Shown: piece after piece, positions 43,676 to 53,911 of the stretch
How the letters are laid out: each line of letters begins with the position of its first letter
How positions within the stretch are numbered: position 1 is the stretch's first letter
NCBI GenBank assembly: GCA_907163375.1
Contig: CAJQUW010013623.1
Location: 310,001-374,000, forward strand
Reading direction: 5' to 3'
Source: Prostheceraeus crozeri
Lineage: Eukaryota; Platyhelminthes; Polycladida; Euryleptidae
Length of the DNA: 64,000 nt
Made by a program: the position numbers and the translations under genes
The notes under the pieces: model-generated
Seen by the model: only the letters and a program-made list of their open reading frames with translations
Database searches by the model: none
What the model was told of the DNA's origin: nothing

Positions 43676-46396
43676 CAGACCACCCAGACATTCGCTTTTT
43701 TTCGCTTTTTCGAAAATATCCCTGAATTTTCGCCTTTATCGAGTGGCATTCGTTTTTTTCGCTTTTTTGGTAGAGCAGGAAAAAAGTACTTCGTAGTACA
43801 GGCCTTCCTTATATGACAACGCAACGTGACTTTTTGTCATGTTGCCCTTTACGTTATTTAGTCATGTTATCATCCATCCACGTGTTGACAATTTAACGCA
43901 TATCATGACGATTGCATAATCGTATGTAATAACTATATTATATAGGAATTGGAAAATGTGCCCTTATTAGCAAAAAAGTCATGTTGTAGCAATTCTTGAA
44001 GGCAAAACCTTGTCGCAGTGTGTTCCGGTAAATGAACAATTTTTTACAGTAACTTTTTGAGGCCATGGTGCTATAGCTTTTACACGTGTCTGAATTGATA
44101 CATGTTGAAAATACATTGGGGCACATGCTACAAATGAATGTCATCGAATTTATCAGTCAAGAAATTCGAGACATCAATCCATGTTGGCTTGCCAGAGACC
44201 ATGGAAGGCGTGCTATCGAGTTTTCTTAGAAGATTGATGTTGGATTAGTGAAAGAAGCGGATCAGTTTATGCGAATGAGTGAAATGCATTGCATAATATT
44301 GATAAATAAGCCTACGAAATTGAGATGATAATATACACAATGGAATATTTTCTGTTGAATTTTTTATTGCACTGTCACTTTCACTGTGATTTTCGTGAAG
44401 TACGTGTAACTAGGTAAAAAGTTGATGTGTATAATAATCATTTTGCATTTACCGATAAAGACATTAGTATGATACTGATATAATCGGATATGTGTAGCCT
44501 ATTTTCTTATAACCACCTGAAACTTTCTGAGTTATAGATTGAAGAATAGATTTACCAGTAGGCCTAATGCACTATTTTGTAGATAATTTGACTGCCGTTT
44601 ACATTACTGCAGTCATACTGATTATGTCATACTTCACCCGCTATATAGCCTACGTGTATTTTCATAGCTTCTGTGTGCTGAGCTATGAGGTATCCACTTA
44701 TCTCGTGTGCATCAACAACTCGTGACTTCTGATAAATGCGTCAGTAAATATGAATGCCCACATAAAAATCAACCAGAGAAAGTGGTGTCAACGATCCAAG
44801 ACAATGAGAACCTTGCAGCGTAAAGCTTGGACTTGCTTTTAGATAAATTATATGTTTATATGTTTATATAGGGTATTATTATATTTATATATATTATATA
44901 TTATATGTATTATATGTTTTGAATCGAATTGGAAAGAGCCAATATTGAAAGACATTGATTTTATTTTCGTTTTCGTTATTTTTTACAAAATAACGAAGAC
45001 GAAAATAAAGTCAATATTTTTGAATATTGGCTATCTCCAATTCAATTGAAAGCTTGGACTTGGTTGCCTATTTTAGTAGAAGTGCATGTAGCATGATCTT
45101 GATAATTGGCCTTTGAAGTAGGCTGCATAGTGATAGTTTTTTATGGAATATTTTTAAAGATTTAGTCAATATTATCATTTATCGTCCGTTTTCATCAATT
45201 AAGATTTATAATATTGATATATGTTTGCACTGTAAAGTTTTGATTGAAAAAGTACCTAACATATGCCTCATAACAGAAAGTTTTGATCTCTGGAATGGGC
45301 CCACTTACAGTCAAAAGCTTGACGGAAAGGGTCTGTAAAGAACCCACTCGAATGTAAATCACTCACTACATAATTTTCTCTCTGGCAGCCGTCTATTGTC
45401 GAAAAATTCCATTTTTGAAATATTTATCATCTAATCACTGTAGGCTATGGCTGCATAATTGAGCATTATCAATTTCATTGATCGTAAATATGCAAATTGA
45501 CACTTTTACATCTAAAGTAACGTTTACAACAATGCCCATCCAATAAAATATCAATTTTGCTTCAATAATATAGCTTTATTATGAGCATTATCTTCCTTTA
45601 CAAAAATGCATCCTAGTAAGCAATATTATTAGCATAATATTATGCTTACGAGTTCTGAAGAAAACTATAATGATTATCAGATGAAACCCTCTGTGTGCAT
45701 TCTATCACTGTATAAAATAATTGCCATATTGATGTAAAACCTTAATACGGATCCTTTACTCGTCATATGATCCATTTCGCATGACTTTAGTTGACAGACC
45801 CCTATCTAATAAATATACTTGAAAATATCAATATTCTTTGGAATATTTAGATGAAAGAGATGTTCAAAGTTTTAGGCTAATTTAGCAGTTGGAAGCATGG
45901 CAGTCAGAGAAATTTCCTTAACCACATTAGAAATTATAAAATCAACTGCTGAATTTTCTAGCAGTATTTTTTTGATTTTATCAACATTTTGTTTCAACAA
46001 TTCCATGAAACAATCTTGGAATCTGCATTATTTGTCTAAAATCGAAGCAATCTAAATCATTGCTGGTTATATGTTTGATCACTAATAGAACAGAAAAGCT
46101 AGTTTTATGTATAAATATGGTCTGGTGCATTTGCGAATCGTTTAACAAGATGCAAGAAAAATATCTCTTAAGAGGTACTCCGACAAGTTATCATTTTTGT
46201 ATCAGAAAGTATTATTCGCAATCTACACAGGTTCGTAGTATTCGTGGTAGTGTATGGTTTGATGTCATATTATGTCCTTGTAAAGCTATTCTACATTGCT
46301 TGATGTAAAAATTAACGGTTCGCTTTTTTTTCGCTTTTCTAAGTTAAGAATTCGTTTTTTTCGCTTTTTTTAAATTCGAATCGGCTGGGTGGTCTG
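43676..46396 (-). mobile_element. unassigned element, CAGACCACCC ends, copy B with insertion
   Basis: Reverse-oriented match to copy A (12080-13287) from CAGACCACCCAGACATTCG to GGCTGGGTGGTCTG. Flanks carry TATTCA at 43670-43675 and 46397-46402, a perfect 6-bp target duplication. Between about 44277 and 45748 an unrelated ~1.5 kb interrupts the match: copy A continues directly from the CAGTTYRTGC region into the GGATCCTT region that here lies beyond the insertion. A small frame at 46060-46308 is a degraded remnant shared with copy A. Confidence 0.78.
44926..45043. repeat. long imperfect hairpin inside the copy B insertion
   Basis: Left arm words GAATTGG, GCCAATATT, TTTTATTTTCG and CGTTATTTT are mirrored as AAAATAACG, CGAAAATAAA, AATATTGGC and CCAATTC around a TTAC loop. 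The total is about 118 bases with a few bulges. AAAGCTTGGACTTG occurs on both sides of the hairpin (~44823 and ~45048). Confidence 0.75.
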
Positions 46397-46402
46397 TATT
46401 CA

Positions 46403-48771
46403 GAAAAAAGAAGTATAGAATAAAAAGACTCTATTGAAACAAAAAGAAAAAAAGATGGTGTCTTTGATGGACCAATTTGTTGTCAAAGAGTCATCTTCCA
46501 AATAGCTTCAGACCTTCGTGAAAATAAATGAATGTGGATAAACTGAGTATTTTTTGTAATAAAATATATGTGCATGTACTTGTTGAGCAATGGTAGTAGC
46601 ACAGTGCTTAGATGAAAATAGATAATACATGTGCAACATAGATATGACGTTTCTTCATTGTATGCCGATTAATTAATATTTTCTATGTGTTGCTGTACGC
46701 TTTAAGTTGTTGAAGTATTCAGATTTGCTTATAGTATCTCAAAGCTTCCATTCATTTTAAAACCTAAGCACATGAAGATAAGCTTTATGAAGACTATTAT
46801 GCGCAATATTTGAAGAAATGTATGGGATATAGGTAGTCTGTTGGGGGTTCTTAACTAGTCTGTTCCCGGGGATCAAAATACTTACAGATGCATTAAATTA
46901 ATGTACTGATATATCAATTAATGAATACTATCCCATTAAGGGTTTCTATGCCGTTTTAATGTGATAGTACATAATTCCCGAAAATTTCAGCCATTCGGGA
47001 ATTCCTGAAAATTCGGAAGGTATATCGCTCGGAGCACTGCCTCAGATAATTAAAGAACACCGTAGACCTCTCAATTCCATCGTCATCATGAGAATTGAAC
47101 GAGATGCTCCTACACAAATAACTCGACGTTTACACTTGTGACGTCATACTGAATCGTTGTCTGACTGTTGTTATTAAAGAGTAAAGCAGACAACGACAGA
47201 CAATGACTCGGTGAGGCTGTGTGAACGACAGGCTGAATGGCGTATGGTGTTATAAATTTTGCTGTAGAAGAATCATTCTGACCGCGTAAAATGGCGTCTG
47301 GTAAGTTGTTGTTAATGATAGTAGGTTCATTCAACTTAAATCGTCAAATTTGCGCAACACCTAGTGAAAGGTAATACAGTTGATGTCTCATGAACACGGT
47401 TCTACATCTCAGTTAGCAAGAGTATAACTTTTCAGTGCCAATTCATTTATGTTCAACTACATAGTCCACTAAAACTCATTTATGACAAGGTTCATTGTTG
47501 ACATACAACCCATTCATCTATTGGTTGATCTAGTATAAAAAATTATGACACATTTAACTGGATCAGTAAGTCGGTCAAATTCTTGGCATATAATGAAACT
47601 AAAAGCAACCACCATAAATGCATGTGCTGCTTTAATTTTCACCACGTGAATTATACATGAGCAACTAAATAAATTTCGCAAAAATGATCCGGTTCAACCC
47701 AGTTTACCACATGAATGTCATAAGAATAGCTTCTTCCAAGTTGCGACGTTGAATAGTGAACCTTCTTTAAGAACAGTTTCAGTAGGCCTATTTAAGAAAA
47801 AGGAATGGCAGCTGACGAAAGGTGGTGCATTATGGGAGTTAGTACTTTCATTTTAAGAAAATAAGCGGTTCTGCAGCCTAATTCAATCAGCTAATATAAA
47901 GTTGATTTTTTTATTACGAACTCATGACCTGATTTGATGATGACTGATCAGACACTTAATGACGTATTATTCGCACGCAATGTTGCGTGTAAATAACCGG
48001 ATAACTGAGGCCCAGTTATTCCCCCGTGAAAGTGTGTACCAACAGTCGAAACTATACAGTGAGGTTATTTAGACGACACAATTCGTCGAAATATGAATTA
48101 TTTTGAACGGTTAAATTTTTGTATGACATCATGATCACTGCCAAATATTCTGCACACTTTTTAGCAATAATCGCTAGAATTGAGTACCTGCTTCCTAGAA
48201 GTGGATATCTGTTGAACAAGTTACCCATGATTCATTCACAGTAGGGCTATCTTATTCATATAGTACAGCTTGCCCTAATCGAATTCACCGGAAATTTCAG
48301 AGTTATGTATTTTGCACATCATTATCTGCTGAATCTGTCTCTTTAGCAATTTATACAACTTTCAATTTTTAATAAAATCGGTATGTTTGAGAACATTTTT
48401 TGGCATATCAGAAGGTACAAATTGAAGACCTTATATAATCTCTGTGAGTAGCCATATTACAGACTTATATTGACTTCATCATAATTCATTGTACTATATC
48501 GTATTTATTGTTTTTATCTAGGCTTATAGCCGAAGCTTAAAAATTAAATTCTTATCAATTTAGAAAAGGTCTTCCTTCAACCAAAAAATATATATGAACT
48601 GCAAGTTTACAAAATAACCACCACACATCTTATTTTGTGTACAGTATGCATTTAAAGAATAAAGCATGTGTGTGTGTGTTAGGATGAAACAAAGATATCT
48701 CATAAAGCAGAAAAAAATGGCAAGTGAAAAATATGAAGATTTAAAATACTATTCAAAAAATATATATCCGA
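46403..48771. other. non-coding stretch, no gene recognised
   Basis: AT-rich DNA. A frame at 47110-47334 (minus) has no domain. A short TGTGTGTGTG run occurs near 48668. Nothing supports a gene. Confidence 0.5.
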
Positions 48772-48853
48772 TTTGCCAAAATTTGGTATGTGACTAAAGA
48801 TATCCTCACCTAAGTGTGTTTAAAGTTTTGTGACGATTGATTCATAGTTTTAT
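48772..48853. mobile_element. fragment of the long-TIR MITE family
   Basis: GATATCCTCACCTAAG, then TTTAAAGTTTTGTGACGATTGATTCAT match the inner TIR of the copies at 3911-4496 and 4687-5311 in order. The tip with the G/C run is absent, so this is a truncated copy. Confidence 0.55.
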
Positions 48854-48960
48854 TTTTCAGGGATTTGCCGGAAGCCGAGGAACTATAGTGTTGATTACTC
48901 AATATATTCAAATGCAATTAATGCAAAGTGTCTGCAGCTTAAGGCAGGAGCATCATTCAT
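48844..48960. repeat. 117-bp direct repeat, copy 1
   Basis: Nearly identical to 48992-49108 (about four differences by eye), separated by 31 bases. It includes ATTTTTCAGGGATTTGCCGG and TGCAGCTTAAGGCAGGAGC. A TTTTATTTTTCAG pyrimidine-rich stretch at its start looks like a splice acceptor, but no open frame follows through it. Confidence 0.88.
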
Positions 48961-48991
48961 AATCTGTTGCTTTCCATTTTCTGTTGTGAAT

Positions 48992-49108
48992 ATAGTTTTA
49001 TTTTTCAGCGATTTGCCGGAAGCCGAGGAACTATTGTGTTAATTGCTCAATATATTCAAATGCAATTAATGCAAAGTGTCTGCAGCTTAAGGCAGGAGCA
49101 TCATTCAT
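48992..49108. repeat. 117-bp direct repeat, copy 2
   Basis: Second copy of 48844-48960, offset by 148 bases. High identity suggests a recent local duplication. Confidence 0.88.
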
Positions 49109-49780
49109 CATTTTTCCTTATTTGCATCAGACCGGTCACTAATTAACAATCAATCATTTAAGTGATATATCGATATTTTAGTGATCATTTTAGTGAATTG
49201 AAATCTAAAACTGAACAATGAATGCATGCACAACTGGTTATCAACAAGAAGATGAAGTATTTGTAGATTCCAGACAAAGATTACAATATGTTTACTGGGC
49301 AAAAGTTGGCAAATGCATTAATATAGGAAAACAATTATATAGCGCCCACATCAATGTGTAGATAAATGAGTGGTTTACGGTCGTCTATTAAGTACCTTAA
49401 CAATCAATTAATTTCTATCTCAGATCAACTCTGACATTCTAGCCATAGAAATGGAACTTCATCTATGTTTTTGTCTTCCAAACGTCTACGGATAACTATG
49501 TGATTTTTCGTTGATTTATAGTTTTGACATAGCTATTCAGTCCATTCCATTCAATAATTCAATGCTCTTCTGTTATCAATTGAGATATCAAATAAAACTG
49601 CTTATAAGAGATGGCGAAAAAGTAATATCATAGATGTCCCCACAAATCATGGTTTGATTGTTTAACGCATGGTTATGTAATATTTCCGGTCATTATTTTT
49701 ACTTTAGAGGTCATTATCTATGTCAAAAAACATATCTTTAATATTTCAACATTTTAACAAGAAATGCAAAGTCATAGCGA
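49109..49780. other. non-coding stretch before the recombinase gene
   Basis: About 670 AT-rich bases without a readable gene or repeat that I could recognise. Confidence 0.45.
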
Positions 49781-50695
49781 TCAGACTTGATCATCTCGAG
49801 AAATATCACCTTCAGCTGGAGGTTTATTCACAATTGTAACTTGGCAGTCTCGAATGTTGATATTGATGCCACACGCATGTTGTTGAACACGTGGACACTG
49901 CCTCTTGACTTCTGAAAACAAAACCTCGCTGTTAAGAATCATGGAAGTGTTTTTGATCATCAAATCCGATGTTCTTTTGTAAGAGCGAACCCCGAGCACT
50001 GACCGATGACCTGTTCTTTCCATAATCATCTGTTCGTCAACTCCCGCGTTGTAAAGACGACTGCACAAGTAGCCCTCAGACTATGATTAGTTTTTTCTCC
50101 CTTGAATTCCGATCTCTTTTGTCATTGTCTGTAACATCTTTTTCAGGGTATTGTGTCCCAATGGCCTTGAAGTAAACCAAATATCATCCTGAATCATTAC
50201 CTTCCTCTTAGATTGAAGGTAAAACCTGTCACAGTTTTGAGGTCTCTTCGATAAAAAAAGTTCGAAAATTCGGATGTGACATCTTTGAGGATTACCTTCA
50301 TTAGCAAAATGTAATTTTTCTTTCGGTCTCAAGCGTCGTTGATGTAACCCACCACTGTAGGTCTTGGTGGCACCCACACTGAAAACCAATACTTTTGCAC
50401 CTTCCCTTATTTCTACACGAAATTGAGAAATCAAGAGATCGCTGTGTTCCTGACCACCTCTTACCGCGAAATTAATACCATTCAGATAAAACAGTGTCTG
50501 AATAATCTGTTTTGGAGTTGCATCTCCCAATTGTCCCTTACTCCAAAGCTCCTCTTCTTCTTGAAAAGTAATGATGTCTGCTTGTTTTAGACTGATGCCA
50601 ACATTGTTCGAAGTTGATATTTTCATCGAAGCATCAAGTACTTCACGCAGATGAGTGAATTCAGTAATGGGCAAAAGACCGTTCCAGGACACCAT
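49781..50695 (-). pseudogene. Crypton-type (DUF3504-like) tyrosine recombinase region, broken
   Basis: Tyrosine recombinases cut and rejoin DNA at specific sites. Here the C-terminal catalytic motifs are readable on the minus strand: NHSLRATCA (first arginine), then RTGHRSVLGVRSYKR, giving the H-x-x-R-like pair and a following tyrosine. The N-terminal half includes WNGLLPITEF and a globular region with GATKTYSGGLHQRRLRP. The overall style matches animal Crypton recombinases. About one break is present. It lies directly left of Polinton 2 on the minus strand, and its 5' end shares an 17-base word with two later sites, so it may be the insertion enzyme of that element; equally it may be a separate Crypton insertion. 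Confidence 0.78.
50677..50693 (-). repeat. 17-bp site at the recombinase 5' end (copy 1 of 3)
   Basis: GACCGTTCCAGGACACC; on the minus strand it encodes the first residues of the recombinase after the ATG. Recurs at 51039-51055 and, with one change, at 51123-51139. May be a recombination site or duplicated promoter. Confidence 0.7.
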
Positions 50696-50716
50696 AAAAT
50701 AAAAAAAATTAGTATC

Positions 50717-50790
50717 TTTAAAAACGACATAAATTTATGAATTTAGTCCCTTTTTCAGGTTTTTAAGACCTAAATACATGAATTTAGTCC
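50717..50790. repeat. ~70-bp direct repeat at the Polinton 2 left side, unit 1
   Basis: Carries TTTAAAAACGACATAAATT, CCCTTTTTCAGGTT and GACCTAAAT. A second unit is at 50825-50891, and a shorter CTTTCAGGTTTTTAA copy sits at about 51186, just before the first gene. Such repeats are typical of subterminal regions of large DNA elements. Confidence 0.72.
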
Positions 50791-50794
50791 ATTC

Positions 50795-50827
50795 AAAAAG
50801 TACCATTTTTCAAAAATGGTACTTTTT
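50795..50827. repeat. perfect palindrome, 16-bp arms
   Basis: AAAAAGTACCATTTTT and its reverse complement around one C. It lies between the two direct-repeat units. On a transcript it would make a strong hairpin; on DNA it could be a protein-binding dyad. Confidence 0.9.
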
Positions 50828-50891
50828 AAAAACGACATAAATTCATGTATTTGAACCCTTTTTCAGGTTATGAAGACCTAAATTCATAAAT
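50825..50891. repeat. ~70-bp direct repeat, unit 2
   Basis: Same word order as 50717-50790 with several changes, ending at the first GC-rich palindromic element. Confidence 0.72.
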
Positions 50892-50892
50892 C

Positions 50893-50918
50893 GGCTAAAG
50901 CCAGAGGAGCTTCGCTCC
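50893..50918. repeat. GC-rich double hairpin, leftmost copy
   Basis: GGCT-AA-AGCC followed at once by GGAGC-TTC-GCTCC. It is the reverse complement, with two changes, of the part of the cluster at 61792-61818. Confidence 0.85.
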
Positions 50919-50987
50919 GATTTGGGCGTTTTTAAAAATACCCAGTTTTTCAAATTTTTCAAAATCTCAAATTTGAGAATTACAATC

Positions 50988-51013
50988 GGGCGAAGCCCTA
51001 GAACCTTCGGTTC
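50988..51013. repeat. GC-rich double hairpin, intergenic copy
   Basis: GGGC-GAA-GCCC, then TA, then GAACC-TTC-GGTTC. Same unit as the in-gene copies at 58877, 58940, 59039 and 60044, and in the same orientation. Confidence 0.9.
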
Positions 51014-51038
51014 GATTTTCACCCGCCCCCAAAATCAT

Positions 51039-51055
51039 GACCGTTCCAGGACACC
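51039..51055 (-). repeat. 17-bp site, copy 2 of 3
   Basis: Identical to 50677-50693. Both are followed on the right by an ATCATAAAA-like run. Confidence 0.7.
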
Positions 51056-51122
51056 GAAAAAATCATAAAAGTTAAGAATCTCAAAATTTGAGAATTACAA
51101 TTTTCACCCCCGCCAAAATCAT

Positions 51123-51139
51123 GACCGTTCTAGGACACC
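51123..51139 (-). repeat. 17-bp site, copy 3 of 3
   Basis: Matches copies 1 and 2 except one C/T change. Lies 84 bases from copy 2 in a ~84-bp direct repeat that also shares CAAAATCATGACCGTTC and TCATAAAAGTT. Confidence 0.7.
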
Positions 51140-51234
51140 GAAAATCATAAAAGTTGAGAATTTCAAATTCATGAATTTTATCCATCTTTCAGGTTTTTAA
51201 AATATATCATGTGACTAATAATATTTCTTTAAAA

Positions 51235-51948
51235 ATGGAAGAAACAAAAGTGGAAGGAACTTCAGAAATGGAAGGAACCTCAAGAATATATCCTTCGTTA
51301 TCATATGAACGTAGTTCTACTTTAATGGACATTGAAAAGATTAACATTGAAAAAATGAATAAAGAAAAACACAAAGATAGAGTTAGGTATATGAAAGATA
51401 AGGAATCACAATTATTATTAAGATTAGAGCATTATAAAAAATTAAGAAAGAGATGGACTAAAGTTAAGAATGTAACACAAGGAATTGGCATATTCTTTAC
51501 AATAAGTTTGGGTGCTTTAACAATTGTTATATCTTCAGGTGTTTTAGTAATTCCAGTAGTTGCTACAGCTTTAACAGGTACGGGTGTTTTTGCAACTTCA
51601 CTTGTTACAATGTTAGATAAATCTTTAATAACTAAGAAACGAAAATCATTAAAAACTAAGCATTTACATATTAAAGAAGTCTATGATAAACTACATTACT
51701 ACTTTCAAAGAGTATGTGATGATAATGTTATTACGTTAGATGAGATTGAAAAATTTGATCAAATAGCTAATGAAGTAAATCAAATATCATTTCAATTACA
51801 GTCAGAAAAAGTTGATGATAAGAATAAACAGGATGGCAAAATTTCGAGTGATGGTAAAATTTCTAATGAAGAAAATGACAAAATTTTTTTAGAAGAGCTA
51901 AAAACTTTAAGCGAAAATTTAAGCAAAACTTTATTAAACAAAACTTAA
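51235..51948 (+). CDS. membrane-hairpin protein, ~237 aa (Polinton 2)
   Basis: Unrecognised family, though I have the impression of similar proteins in marine-animal Polintons. The N-terminal ~85 residues are charged and helical (YKKLRKRWTKVKNV), then two hydrophobic segments follow closely (GIGIFFTISLGALTIVISSG, then VIPVVATALTGTGVFATSLV), forming a likely membrane hairpin, then a charged helical tail. I chose the ATG at 51235 since TAAAAATG precedes it, as at the other genes of the element; an ATG eight codons upstream is also in frame. Reads whole. Possible role in envelope, membrane or entry; inferred only from topology. Confidence 0.6.
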   Translation: MEETKVEGTSEMEGTSRIYPSLSYERSSTLMDIEKINIEKMNKEKHKDRVRYMKDKESQLLLRLEHYKKLRKRWTKVKNVTQGIGIFFTISLGALTIVISSGVLVIPVVATALTGTGVFATSLVTMLDKSLITKKRKSLKTKHLHIKEVYDKLHYYFQRVCDDNVITLDEIEKFDQIANEVNQISFQLQSEKVDDKNKQDGKISSDGKISNEENDKIFLEELKTLSENLSKTLLNKT

Positions 51949-52084
51949 AACGAGAAAACTTTAACCGAGAAAACTTTAAACGAAAAGATGTCAAACAACA
52001 AAGCAATAAAAAAATAATTTGTTCAGTAAAATGTTTTTGCTGTATTCCAATGTTACCACAAAATTCAAATATTATATTTTAAAA

Positions 52085-52906
52085 ATGGATAAAATTAGAG
52101 CTGATAATTTTAAAAGAATAAAACAATTAGAAGAGTTAATAAAACAAAGAAATATTATGAAAGAAAATCATCTTCAACATAGAATGATAAAAGCTGGTAT
52201 TCAATCTGATATGTTTGAAAAAATGCAGCAAACCGAACAAGTAAAAACTGATTTTGAAAAAACTATGAAACCATTTAAAACTCTTGAAAAAGAACTTACA
52301 AATAACGATAAACAAATTGATATAACAGATCCAGAGCACAAAACTATATTAGATGACTATGGATTACTAGAATCAAACATTAATAAGAAATTACCAAAAT
52401 CTATGCAATTTGAACATTCTATTTCATTTATAGATGGAAAAACAATACCTAGATTTTATCTCGGACAAAAAGAAATATTTCCACAACCTTTTCGAGGTTT
52501 AATTTTTTCACCAGATAAATCTCCTTTTAATTTAGATAGAAATTTTGTTAATCTTTTAAGAGGAGCAGATTTAAATAATTATGCTGTAGAAGATCTCATA
52601 AAATATAAAGCTATGTTAGACAGAGTTGGTGCAGTAAAATCTCTAAGACGTTATAAACAATTAGAAAATTTATTATCAACGGGAGTTAAAGTAGGAAAAG
52701 GTTTATCTGAAAAACAGAAAACAGAAACAACCATATTTTTACCAGATGATCCACAAGAATTACTAAATAGATTAAATATTTTAATATCTGCAATAAAAGA
52801 AGGACATAATTCTAGTTTCAATGAAATTCATGCTATATTGAAAAGACTGTTAGAAAAGAAGATTCTAAATGAAGAGGATTATAAAAGTGTAACTGGACAT
52901 CTCTGA
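52085..52906 (+). CDS. coiled-coil hypothetical protein, ~273 aa (Polinton 2)
   Basis: The N-terminal ~100 residues are a long charged helix (NFKRIKQLEELIKQRNIMKE, then VKTDFEKTMKPFKTLEKEL), the middle is globular (IPRFYLGQKEIFPQPFRG, then SPFNLDRNFVNLLRG) and the C-terminal part has FLPDDPQELLNRLNILIS. I do not know the family. The start at 52085 follows TAAAAATG; an open frame upstream to 52019 is less likely. Its stop is followed at once by a single GGGC-TTC-GCCC palindrome. Reads whole; likely structural or scaffold by position before the penton-like gene. Confidence 0.6.
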   Translation: MDKIRADNFKRIKQLEELIKQRNIMKENHLQHRMIKAGIQSDMFEKMQQTEQVKTDFEKTMKPFKTLEKELTNNDKQIDITDPEHKTILDDYGLLESNINKKLPKSMQFEHSISFIDGKTIPRFYLGQKEIFPQPFRGLIFSPDKSPFNLDRNFVNLLRGADLNNYAVEDLIKYKAMLDRVGAVKSLRRYKQLENLLSTGVKVGKGLSEKQKTETTIFLPDDPQELLNRLNILISAIKEGHNSSFNEIHAILKRLLEKKILNEEDYKSVTGHL

Positions 52907-52915
52907 TGTCCTCCA

Positions 52916-52926
52916 GGGCTTCGCCC
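52916..52926. repeat. GC-rich single palindrome after a gene
   Basis: GGGC-TTC-GCCC, the reverse complement of the first half of the double hairpins. It lies ten bases past a stop codon and might act as a transcript-end hairpin. Followed by four repeats of ATTTTTATCTACG. Confidence 0.75.
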
Positions 52927-52939
52927 GTAGCTGAAATAT

Positions 52940-53025
52940 GTTGTTTTTAATTTTTATCTATGATTTTTATCTACGATTTTTATCTATGATTTTTATCTAC
53001 GATTTTTATCTATAATATTTATTCA
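52940..53025. repeat. short tandem repeat, 16-bp unit
   Basis: Five copies of TTTTTATCTAYGA-like words before the penton-like gene. Simple-sequence DNA, perhaps part of its promoter. Confidence 0.75.
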
Positions 53026-53035
53026 AAATTTTAAC

Positions 53036-53044
53036 TAAAAAATG
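53036..53044 (+). promoter_or_regulatory. TAAAAAATG start-site motif (penton-like gene)
   Basis: The motif ends in the start codon and recurs at 53912, 60865 and 61856, with TAAAAATG at 51230, 52080, 62497 and 63968. It may be a late-type promoter or an A-rich leader. Confidence 0.55.
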
Positions 53045-53831
53045 TGTTCAGCAGATTTAGACAAAATTAATAATCATTTAGAAAATTTAACAGAGATTTT
53101 GGGTTCATCAAAATTTAGTACGACGTTAAAAATTATAACAACTACTTCATCACACACTTGTAATTTAGAACCCATTCTACATTTGGAACAAAATAAAAAT
53201 TATCAAATTGCATTGACTAGTTTCTCTACATTTAACACTATTCAAAACGTTATCAAAGATGTGAATGATCAATTTAGATATTCTACTGATAAAGGCAAAA
53301 CGTGGAAAATATTAACTTTTCTTCCTGGTTCTTTACGAAGTTGAATCAATATCAAATGAAATTAAGAGACATTTAGGTATACCATTTAAAGATAAGAAAC
53401 AATTACATTTTGCAGTTGAACCGGCAGTTAATAAATTTTCTCTTACTTTAGACGAAAATCATCAAGTTGATTTTAATCATGATAGATCATTGTCAAAGCT
53501 ATTAGGATTTAATAAACAAACCTATAGTCAAGGTTATCATTTAGGTGAGAAGATTCCAAAAATAACTGAAATAAATTCAATTGTTGTACATTGTGACATT
53601 ATTGAAGGAGGATATATAAATGGTAAATTATCAAATTTAATATTCAGTTTTCCAGCTTTTACTGTACCCATTGGTTATAGATTAAATGTAATTCCACAAA
53701 CACTAATATATTTCCCTATTACAAGAAAAACTATTAACAACATTAACATGAGAATCGCTGATGAGAAAGGACAAGAAATAAATTTTGGAGGTGAAGAGAT
53801 TATGATAGATCTTTTGGTTCGGGAGGTATAA
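53042..53831 (+). pseudogene. penton-like minor capsid protein region (Polinton 2 fossil)
   Basis: The N-terminal part shows strands followed by NYQIALTSFSTFNTI, which matches the 'Y-x-I-A-L-x-x-x-x-x-x-N-x-I' signature of minor capsid proteins in this kind of Polinton. The C-terminal part has IPQTLIYFPITRKTINNINM, then RIADEKGQEINFGGEEI, the typical closing strands. About one break is present. It lies upstream of the ATPase gene on the plus strand. Confidence 0.7.
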
Positions 53832-53911
53832 ACTCCCACGCGAAGCTAGAGAAGTTTAATTTTCTTCTTCTTCTTTAAAAACAAAAATAAAATAAAAATA
53901 AATTTTTTTAT

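Noticed and set aside
50877-51013. Possible CRISPR-like or tRNA-like structure from short palindromes
   Set aside because: Spacing is irregular, the units are inserted in genes, and there is no repeat-spacer pattern or cloverleaf.
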